Source: AC-38 sp033856025
Lineage (GTDB): Bacteria; Actinomycetota; Thermoleophilia; Solirubrobacterales; Solirubrobacteraceae
Reading direction: 5' to 3'
Assembly (NCBI GenBank): GCA_033856025.1
Contig: JAWVFQ010000040.1
Location: 1 to 64,000 of the forward strand
DNA length: 64,000 bases
The position numbers and the translations under genes were made by a program. Under the pieces are notes generated by a model. It was not told where the DNA came from and ran no database searches. It worked only from the letters and a program-made list of their open reading frames with translations. Positions within the stretch are counted from its first letter, which is position 1. Each line of letters begins with the position of its first letter. Below are positions 58,345-64,000 of the stretch, in pieces.

Positions 58345-58917
58345 ATGGCCGTCGACCGCGCCCGAACCGCCCGTGGAGCCCTGGCCGGGGCCGTCGCCGC
58401 GAGCGTCTGGGCCGCCCAGCAGCCGCTGGACAAGCGGGTCTTCGACAGCACCTACGACGACGTCGAGCTGCTCGGCCGCGCCGTGACGCGCGCGCCCGCC
58501 TGGTACCCCGTGGGCCTCGCTCTGCATGTGGCCAACGGCGCGCTCTTCGGGGCGGTCTACGCCAACGTGGCGCGCCTGGCACCGATCCCGGCCGCGACGC
58601 GCGGCCCCGTGGCGGCGCTGGCCCAGAACGCGGCGTTCTGGCCGCTCGGCCGCCTGAGCGACCGACTGCACCCGGCGCGCGGCGACCTGCCCGCCCTGCG
58701 CGGCAACGGCCGCGCCCTGGCGCAGGCCACCTGGCGCCACCTGTTGTTCGGGGTCGTGCTCGGGGAGCTCGAGCGCCGGCTGAATCCGCCGCGAGAGGAC
58801 GTGCCGCCGCCGTATGAGGCGATGGTCTCGTCCAACGGGCACGGACGCATCGAGCACGCGGTCGCCGCGGGCGCCGCCGACGAGGTCGGCGGCACCGCCG
58901 AAGGCTCCACCTCCTGA
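58345..58917 (+). CDS. hypothetical membrane-associated protein
   Basis: The protein has 190 residues from ATG 58345 (an ATG at 58297 would add 16). Three or four weakly hydrophobic helices (A-L-A-G-A-V-A-A-S-V-W-A-A, L-A-L-H-V-A-N-G-A-L-F-G-A-V-Y-A-N-V, H-L-L-F-G-V-V-L-G-E-L) suggest a small membrane protein of the YagU-like kind. The C terminus is polar and disordered. Its stop overlaps the CTG start of the epimerase. Confidence 0.6.
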   Translation: MAVDRARTARGALAGAVAASVWAAQQPLDKRVFDSTYDDVELLGRAVTRAPAWYPVGLALHVANGALFGAVYANVARLAPIPAATRGPVAALAQNAAFWPLGRLSDRLHPARGDLPALRGNGRALAQATWRHLLFGVVLGELERRLNPPREDVPPPYEAMVSSNGHGRIEHAVAAGAADEVGGTAEGSTS

Positions 58918-59849
58918 ACGTCCTCGTCACCGGAGCCGGCGGGTTCGCCGGCGGCCACCTGACCAGCGCCTGCGTCCAGGCCGGGGACGACGTCGTGGCC
59001 CTCTCGCGCTCGGCCGACGAGCCGGCGGTCGCGGGCGCCCGGGCCGTGGACGTCGACCTGATGGACGCCGACGCGACGGCCCGGGCCGTGGCCGACGCCG
59101 CGCCGGACGTCGTCTACCACCTGGCCGCCCAGGCCTCCGTCCCGGCCGCCTGGGGCCGGCCGGGCGGGACGCTCGTGACGAACCTGCGCACGACGCTGCA
59201 CCTGCTCGAGGCGGCGCGCGAGCACGCGCCCGAGGCCCGCGTGGTCACCGTGAGCTCGGGCGAGGTGTACGGGCCGCCGGACTCGCTCCCGGTGGGCGAG
59301 GACGCGCCGCTGCGCCCCCAGAACCCCTACGCCGTGTCCAAGGCCTCGGCCGACCTGCTCGCCGCCATGTACGCCGATGCGCACGGGATGGACGTCGTGC
59401 GCGCGCGGCCGTTCAACCACGCCGGGCCGGGCCAGTCCGACGAGTACGTGGTGTCCACCGTGGCGCGCCAGGCGGCCGAGGGGCTCCTGGCGGGGGACGG
59501 CCCGCTGCGGATCGTCACCGGCTCGCCCGAGCCGAGCCGCGACTTCACCGACGTGCGCGACGTGGCGCGCGCCTACCGGATGCTGGCCGCTCCCGACGTA
59601 GCGGCGGACGCCTACAACGTGTGCTCGGGGACGAGCGTGTCGGTGGCCGAGCTCCTGGCTCTCGTGAAACGGGTGACGGGCCGCGAGCTCGAGCACAGCG
59701 TCGATCCCGCGCGCGTGCGCGCGCACGAGGTGATGGAGATCCGCGGCGATCCGGCCCGCCTGCGGGCGGCCACGGGGTGGGAGCCCGCCGTCGCGCTGGA
59801 AACGACGCTGGCCGACACGATCGACTGGTGGCGCGAGCGCCTCGGGTAG
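58914..59849 (+). CDS. extended SDR NAD-dependent epimerase/dehydratase (GDP-6-deoxy-hexose type)
   Basis: The protein has 311 residues if it starts at CTG 58914, the only start in this frame that keeps the NAD-binding V-L-V-T-G-A-G-G-F-A-G-G-H. The first ATG (58995) would remove it. It has H-L-A-A-Q-A-S-V, the catalytic Ser/Tyr/Lys (S-S-G-E-V-Y-G and Y-A-V-S-K) and R-P-F-N-H-A-G-P-G-Q, the pattern of GDP-mannose dehydratase and GDP-4-keto-6-deoxymannose reductase. It would make an activated deoxy sugar for surface glycans. Partner enzymes are not in the window. Confidence 0.85.
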   Translation: MNVLVTGAGGFAGGHLTSACVQAGDDVVALSRSADEPAVAGARAVDVDLMDADATARAVADAAPDVVYHLAAQASVPAAWGRPGGTLVTNLRTTLHLLEAAREHAPEARVVTVSSGEVYGPPDSLPVGEDAPLRPQNPYAVSKASADLLAAMYADAHGMDVVRARPFNHAGPGQSDEYVVSTVARQAAEGLLAGDGPLRIVTGSPEPSRDFTDVRDVARAYRMLAAPDVAADAYNVCSGTSVSVAELLALVKRVTGRELEHSVDPARVRAHEVMEIRGDPARLRAATGWEPAVALETTLADTIDWWRERLG

Positions 59850-59860
59850 GGTCCGCGCCC

Positions 59861-60238
59861 GTGACCGAGGATCTCTCGAGCAAGCCCAGCGTCGAGGCCG
59901 GCTCCGGCCCGCCCCCGGCCGAGCTCGTCGTCGAGGACATCGTCGAGGGGACGGGCCCCGGCGCCGCGCCGGGCGACGAGCTGACCATGCAGTACGTCGG
60001 CGTGGACCATGCGACGGGGCGGGAGTTCGACGCCTCGTGGGACCGCGGGCGCCCCTTCACCCTTGCGCTCGGCGCCGGACGGGTGATCCCGGGATGGGAC
60101 CAGGGCCTCGTCGGGATCAAGGTCGGCGGCCGTCGCCGCCTCGTCATCCCGCCCGATCTGGCCTACGGCGCCCGGGGCGCACCCCCGGCGATCGCACCTG
60201 ACGCCACGCTGATCTTCGTGGTCGACCGGGTCGCCTAG
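59861..60238 (+). CDS. FKBP-type peptidyl-prolyl isomerase
   Basis: The protein has 125 residues from GTG 59861. It has the FKBP core: G-D-E-L-T-M-Q-Y-V-G, F-D-A-S-W-D-R-G-R-P-F-T-L-A-L-G-A-G-R-V-I-P-G-W-D-Q-G-L-V-G-I-K-V-G-G-R-R-R-L-V-I-P-P-D-L-A-Y-G. It has no signal peptide, so it is cytoplasmic, and probably assists folding. The first 20 residues are a disordered extension. Confidence 0.92.
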   Translation: MTEDLSSKPSVEAGSGPPPAELVVEDIVEGTGPGAAPGDELTMQYVGVDHATGREFDASWDRGRPFTLALGAGRVIPGWDQGLVGIKVGGRRRLVIPPDLAYGARGAPPAIAPDATLIFVVDRVA

Positions 60239-60262
60239 CGCGCCCTACACTCGGGCCCGCGA

Positions 60263-60335
60263 GCCCGCCTAGCTCAACTGGCAGAGCACTTCACTTGTAA
60301 TGAAGAGGTTCCCGGTTCGAACCCGGGGGCGGGCT
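60263..60335 (+). tRNA. tRNA-Thr (anticodon TGT)
   Basis: This is a 73-base cloverleaf. The acceptor stem is GCCCGCC/GGCGGGC; the D arm carries GCTC...GAGC. The anticodon stem CTTCA/TGAAG has loop CTTGTAA (anticodon TGT, reading ACA), the T arm is CCCGG/CCGGG with TTCGAAC, and the discriminator is T. The CCA end is not encoded. It lies between the FKBP gene and a convergent lipoprotein gene, whose stop codon begins at the last tRNA base. Confidence 0.95.
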
Positions 60336-61210
60336 TACTTAACGACCACCTTCTTGAGCAGGCCCTCCTCGAAGTGGGGCTTGCCGCCGTCGCGATCGGT
60401 CAGGGGGCAGAAGAGGACGTAGGTCCCGGGCCCGGCGGTCGTGTTCAGGTCCGTGGTCGACACCTTGTCGCCGTCCAGGACAGCTGTGGTGGCGAAGCTG
60501 TTCTGGTCGATGAAGGCCGGCGGCGGGCCGTTGGTCTTCAGAGCCTTGAGGACCTCGGCCTCGGACACGTCGCGCTTGAGCTTGACCAGCGCGACGAGGT
60601 GCAGGGCCTCCTTGCCACCGCTCTTGAACGTGATCCGGTTGGGGCCCGACTTCAGGGCGGCGCCGGAGAGCTTCCACTCGTACTTGTCCTTGCCGTTCTC
60701 AGCCGCGTCGATGGTCGACGCGGCGGCGGGCGGTTCGCCCGAGGTGCCCGCCGTCACGTTGAACTGGGCGTAGGCCGGCGGCGCGGGTCCGCCCGGGCCG
60801 CCGACGTCGGCGACCATGTAGCGGCCGGCCGGAAGGTCCACGAGGGCCGTGCCGCGGCTTCTCGGACCCGTCCCGCCCACGCCACCCTCGGCGCGCACCC
60901 ACTCCGGCGTCTTCGGGCTGTTGGATGTGACCGCCTTGAGCGCCTCCTGCGTGGTGTGCGAGCCCTCGATGCGGACGAGCTGGGCCGCGTGCGGCGCGGC
61001 CGTGGTGTTGGCGAAGGTGACCTGCACGAGACCGCCCTTCGTGGTGGCCGGGACGGTGAACTTGGCCGCCTTGCCGGCCGGGTTCAGCGTGATCGCCAGC
61101 GGGCTCGGCTTGACGGCGGTCTTCTTCTTGTCCTTGCCGCACGCGGCGACGGAGACGGAGAGCACGACGACGGCGAGCAGCAGGCCGGCGCGGGCGAGGA
61201 GCGAGGGCAC
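60335..61210 (-). CDS. lipoprotein with two cupredoxin-like domains
   Basis: This 291-residue protein starts with GTG 61210 after a GAGAGGA ribosome binding site. Its lipobox is V-A-A-C (Cys24). Two homologous beta-sandwich domains (about 36-152 and 175-291) share a L-V-x-(I/L)-x-x-x-x-x-x-x-E-(A/V)-L-K-A segment. The second carries a possible copper set (His204, Cys268, His279); the first has only His74. This suggests a duplicated cupredoxin-like protein in which one domain lost metal binding. It is anchored outside the membrane. Confidence 0.75.
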   Translation of the reverse strand: MPSLLARAGLLLAVVVLSVSVAACGKDKKKTAVKPSPLAITLNPAGKAAKFTVPATTKGGLVQVTFANTTAAPHAAQLVRIEGSHTTQEALKAVTSNSPKTPEWVRAEGGVGGTGPRSRGTALVDLPAGRYMVADVGGPGGPAPPAYAQFNVTAGTSGEPPAAASTIDAAENGKDKYEWKLSGAALKSGPNRITFKSGGKEALHLVALVKLKRDVSEAEVLKALKTNGPPPAFIDQNSFATTAVLDGDKVSTTDLNTTAGPGTYVLFCPLTDRDGGKPHFEEGLLKKVVVK

Positions 61211-61325
61211 GTTCAGAGATCCTCTCGGTAGCGGTCCGGCGGAGCCTATAGCTCTCAGAGTGTCCCAACGAAGTCCGGCGATCCTTCTCAGGCTTCTCTC
61301 CCCCACTCAGGAGGTCAGACCGAAG

Positions 61326-61961
61326 ATGAGACGTGCTCTGATGGCCGCAGTCGCCGCCTCGCTGTTGACCGGCGCCGTCGTGGCCGCGACCGGGATCGCG
61401 GGGTCGGGATCATCGACCTCCGGGCCTCCGCCGACGCTGGCCCAGGCGTTCAAGGACCGACAGACCGAACGCGACCAGCACCTGGCGAACATCGCCAAGC
61501 GGCTGAGCGTCTCGGCGGACGACCTGTCCAAGGCGATCGACAAGGCGCGCCGGGCGCAGCTCGACCAGGCCGTGGCCGACAACAAGCTCACGGCGGCCCA
61601 GCGCGACGCGATCCTGGCCTGCCAGGCCGATCCCCTGAAGTGCGACCGCTCCAACCTCCCGGCCTTCGGTCCGCGCCGCGGCGGTCAGCGCCCGCGCAGG
61701 CCCACCGCCGCCCAGCGCAGGGCCCATCGCAATGGGGAGAACACCGAGCGGACCGCCTTCTTCGCCGCGGTGGCGAAGGAGCTCAACAAGGACGCGGCGG
61801 ACGTCCGCAAGGCCTTCGAGGCCGAGCGCCCCGCCCGCGGGCCGGGCGGGCCCGGTGGCCCCGACGGTCCCCGCGGCCATCACGGTCCCGGTGGGCCCGA
61901 TGGTCCTCCCGGCGGTCCTGAGGGCGCCGGGTTCGGTGGGCCCGGCGGCCCCGGCTTCTAG
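61326..61961 (+). CDS. secreted protein with helical repeats and collagen-like Gly/Pro tail
   Basis: This 211-residue protein has a signal peptide (MRRALMAAVAASLLTGAVVA, cleavage near ATG). It then has two related helical units (H-L-A-N-I-A-K-R-L-S-V-S-A-D-D-L-S-K-A-I and F-F-A-A-V-A-K-E-L-N-K-D-A-A-D-V-R-K-A-F), two cysteines between them, and a tail of G-P-G and G-P-D triplets from about residue 172. AGGAGGT at 61305-61311 may help initiation. It lies just before a two-component operon, so it may be its target or its ligand (inference). Confidence 0.78.
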   Translation: MRRALMAAVAASLLTGAVVAATGIAGSGSSTSGPPPTLAQAFKDRQTERDQHLANIAKRLSVSADDLSKAIDKARRAQLDQAVADNKLTAAQRDAILACQADPLKCDRSNLPAFGPRRGGQRPRRPTAAQRRAHRNGENTERTAFFAAVAKELNKDAADVRKAFEAERPARGPGGPGGPDGPRGHHGPGGPDGPPGGPEGAGFGGPGGPGF

Positions 61962-62025
61962 GCCGCAACGCCTCTCCACGCCCGGCCGCCGCGACGGCGG
62001 CCGGGCGCGAGAGGATGATTGAGGC

Positions 62026-62715
62026 ATGTCAGAGCCGCTGGTCCTGGTCGTCGACGACGACGCCGGCATCCGCGAGGCCCTCGAACGCGCGCTGCGCCTC
62101 GAGGGCTTCGGCGTCTCCACCGCCCCGGGAGGCCGCGCGGCGCTGGAGTCCATGGCCGGCCGCGCGCCCGCGGCGATCGTGCTCGATGTCGGGATGCCCG
62201 ACCTCAACGGGCGCGCGGTGTGCGCGCGGCTGCGGGCCGACGGGGTGCGCACGCCGATCCTGATCCTCTCCGCGCGCGACGAGGTGGCCGACCGCGTAGC
62301 CGGCCTGCAGGCGGGCGCCGACGACTACCTGGTCAAGCCGTTCGCGGTCGAGGAGCTGGTGGCCCGGCTGCACGCGCTGCTTCGCCGCGGTGGCGAGGCG
62401 CCGGGCGCCGACCCGGCGGCGCCGGTCGTCGTCGGCGACCTGACCGTCGACCCGGCGGCGCGAGCGGCCCGGCGCGGCGCGCGCGAGCTCGACCTGACCC
62501 GCCGCGAGTTCGACCTGCTCGAGGCGCTGGCCCGCAACGCCGGGATCGTCATGTCACGCGAGCGGCTGCTCGAGCTCGTGTGGGGCTACGACTGGGAGAC
62601 GGACGGCAACGTGGTCGACGTGTTCGTCTCCTACCTGCGCCGCAAGCTCGAGGCGGACGGGGAGCCGCGGATCCTGCGGACCGTCCGCGGCGTCGGGTTC
62701 ACGCTGCGGTCATGA
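62026..62715 (+). CDS. OmpR-family response regulator
   Basis: This 229-residue protein has a receiver domain with acidic pocket V-V-D-D-D (9-12), phosphoacceptor Asp54 in I-V-L-D-V-G-M-P-D and the conserved Lys in L-V-K-P-F. It has a winged-helix DNA-binding domain (about 135-229; L-T-R-R-E-F-D-L-L, S-Y-L-R-R-K-L, V-R-G-V-G-F). It resembles MprA-type regulators. Its stop overlaps the histidine kinase start, so the pair is translationally coupled. Confidence 0.93.
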   Translation: MSEPLVLVVDDDAGIREALERALRLEGFGVSTAPGGRAALESMAGRAPAAIVLDVGMPDLNGRAVCARLRADGVRTPILILSARDEVADRVAGLQAGADDYLVKPFAVEELVARLHALLRRGGEAPGADPAAPVVVGDLTVDPAARAARRGARELDLTRREFDLLEALARNAGIVMSRERLLELVWGYDWETDGNVVDVFVSYLRRKLEADGEPRILRTVRGVGFTLRS

Positions 62716-64000
62716 GGCTGCCGCGCAGCCTGGCCTCGCGCGTGACGCTCGCCGCCGTCGCCGCGGTCGGCCTCGCGCTGCTGGCCGGCGGGATCGCCGT
62801 GGTCGTCGCCGCGCAGCGCTCTGACCTGCAGAGCCTGGACCGCGAGCTGGAGGGCCTCGTCCGGGCGCGGAGAGGCCCGGCGCTGCGGGCGCTGCCGCCC
62901 GGCGGGCCGGGCGCCGGACGGCTCCCGGTTCCGGGCCGGACCGCCCCCGGCCGGACCCCGCCGGGCGCGGCCCTGCCGGGCGCTCCGCCTCCCGGCGGGC
63001 CCGCGGGGCCGGGCGATCCGGATCGCGGCGCGGGCGTGGATGGGCCCCCGGGGCCGCTGGAGCCCGGATCGGACCGCTTCGTGCGCGTGCGCGGGCCGGG
63101 CGGCGACGAGCGCTCGGCCGGAGCAGCCGTCCCGGACGGCTTCCCGCTCGTGGCGCCCGGCGCGCCGCGGACCGTCTCGGTCCAGGGCGAGGACTGGCGC
63201 ACGGTGTCGCGGCCGCTGCCGAGGGGCGCGGTGCTGCAGGCCGCGGCGCGCCAGCGGCCGCTCGAGGCGCGGGCCGCCCGCCTGCGCCGGATCGTGGCGA
63301 TCGTCAGCGTCCTCGCGCTGATCGCCACGGCGCTGGCGGCCTCGGCGCTCGTGCGCGTCGCGCTGGCGCCGCTGGGCCGCCTGCGGGCCGCCGCCGGGCG
63401 GGTGGCTGAGACCGCGGACCTGAGCGTGCGCGTTCCCGCCGGCGACGGTCCCGACGAGGTCCGCGACCTGGCCGGCGACCTCAACGCGATGCTCGAGCGC
63501 CTCGGCGCGTCGGCCGCCGAGCGCGAGGCGGCCCTGGCCGCGGCGCGGCGCTTCGCCGCCGACGCCGGGCACGAGCTGCGCACGCCGCTGACCAGCCTCC
63601 AGGCCAACCTCTCGTCGCTGTCGCCCGCGGGCAGCGAGGACGCCGCGCTGGACGCCTCGCGCGCCGACGCGCGACGTCTCGGCGCCCTGGTGGAGCAGCT
63701 CCAGGCGCTGGCCCGCGGCGAGGCCGGCGCCCCCGCCGCCCCGGAGGGGGTCGACGCCGCCGAGCTCGTCGACGCCGCGCTGGCCGGGCTGCGCACGCGC
63801 CACCCGGCCGTCGACGCGTCGATCGAGGCGCCGGATCCCGGGCCCGAGCTGGTCGGCGACGCCGAGGGGTTGCGGATGCTCGTGGACAACCTGCTGGAGA
63901 ACGCCGCCCGTCACGGCCGCGCGGACGGGCGCGTCGCGGCGACCGTCGCGCCCCGGCCCGGCGGCGGAGTGCGCCTGACCGTCGACGACGACGGCCCGGG
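62712..64000 (+). CDS. sensor histidine kinase (partial, runs off the window)
   Basis: The N-terminal 429 residues are present. An N-terminal TM helix (about 10-34), an extracellular region, a second TM (about 192-214), HAMP (about 215-270), HisKA with the phosphoacceptor His287 (G-H-E-L-R-T-P-L) and the start of the HATPase domain (N-box N-L-L-E-N-A-A-R-H-G, then D-D-D-G-P-G) are visible; the G2 box and the C terminus lie beyond the edge. The extracellular loop (about 50-115) is very rich in Pro and Gly, unlike usual sensor domains. It pairs with the upstream response regulator. Confidence 0.92.
   Translation, partial: MRLPRSLASRVTLAAVAAVGLALLAGGIAVVVAAQRSDLQSLDRELEGLVRARRGPALRALPPGGPGAGRLPVPGRTAPGRTPPGAALPGAPPPGGPAGPGDPDRGAGVDGPPGPLEPGSDRFVRVRGPGGDERSAGAAVPDGFPLVAPGAPRTVSVQGEDWRTVSRPLPRGAVLQAAARQRPLEARAARLRRIVAIVSVLALIATALAASALVRVALAPLGRLRAAAGRVAETADLSVRVPAGDGPDEVRDLAGDLNAMLERLGASAAEREAALAAARRFAADAGHELRTPLTSLQANLSSLSPAGSEDAALDASRADARRLGALVEQLQALARGEAGAPAAPEGVDAAELVDAALAGLRTRHPAVDASIEAPDPGPELVGDAEGLRMLVDNLLENAARHGRADGRVAATVAPRPGGGVRLTVDDDGP

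Noticed and set aside
1..64000. CRISPR arrays, prophage, integrons or toxin-antitoxin pairs
   Set aside because: I saw no regularly spaced direct repeats, phage genes, integrase or recognisable toxin pairs. The only tandem repeat is the 24-base coding one.

Overview
This 64 kb window is GC-rich throughout and reads as chromosomal DNA from a high-GC actinobacterium. A Thermoleophilia/Solirubrobacterales-type lineage (Conexibacter, Patulibacter and relatives) is my best guess. The basis is a Gram-positive LexA box, an actinobacterial-type cyclic di-AMP riboswitch, PspA with its PspAA partner, an F420-type LLM oxidoreductase, a Tat-signal/GMC oxidoreductase pair and frequent GTG starts. The lineage is an inference from gene content. 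Genes are packed tightly, with many 1-4 base overlaps. I see no rRNA, CRISPR array, transposase, integrase or prophage. The only mobile-looking DNA is a family of short palindromic repeats.

Layout. 0-8 kb: small secreted proteins, a flavoprotein disulfide reductase, a luciferase-domain protein, SOS-type error-prone polymerase dnaE2 under a LexA box, a phosphoribosyltransferase, a membrane cytochrome c and a zinc-less TraR/DksA protein. 8.2-11.1 kb: a cyclic di-AMP riboswitch ahead of an orphan small membrane protein, a cysteine-less AhpD-like protein with an HxlR regulator, and glutamine synthetase. 11.1-15.1 kb: a DUF255 thioredoxin-fold protein, RidA and a lipoprotein. 15.1-20.9 kb: a minus-strand catabolic operon (FadR-type regulator, PuuA-like ligase, APC permease, aldehyde dehydrogenase, SDR) that looks like gamma-glutamylated amine use. 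20.9-29.4 kb: a CPA1 antiporter, two secreted beta-propeller proteins, an acyl-CoA synthetase and a secreted GH31 glycosidase. 29.4-38.8 kb: two acyl-CoA dehydrogenases, an HD-GYP protein, ferredoxin-pspA-pspAA, an RTX protein, a CWB2 lipoprotein and a methyltransferase. 38.8-43.5 kb: a sulfate ABC transporter operon ending in an Rrf2 regulator. 43.5-51.1 kb: an LLM oxidoreductase, xseAB, DUF192 and SnoaL-like proteins, a thiolase and a divergent 3-hydroxyacyl-CoA dehydrogenase, and a CorC-like membrane protein. 51.1-55.9 kb: a GMC oxidoreductase with its Tat subunit, a pterin dehydratase, a BtuF-like protein and a glycosyltransferase. 55.9-60.2 kb: a rhomboid protease, an ECF sigma factor with a membrane partner, an acyltransferase, an epimerase and an FKBP. 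60.2-64 kb: tRNA-Thr, a duplicated cupredoxin-like lipoprotein, a secreted Gly/Pro-rich protein and a two-component system cut off by the window end.

The points most worth following are these. A palindromic repeat occurs in four copies at three loci, and one copy lies in frame inside dnaE2. A cyclic di-AMP riboswitch appears to bury the ribosome binding site of a 76-residue membrane protein of unknown function. An AhpD-like protein lacking its catalytic cysteines is paired with a redox-type HxlR regulator. A cysteine-free Rrf2 protein sits in the sulfate-uptake operon. Finally, a secreted Gly/Pro-rich protein lies next to a sensor kinase whose extracellular loop has the same kind of composition.
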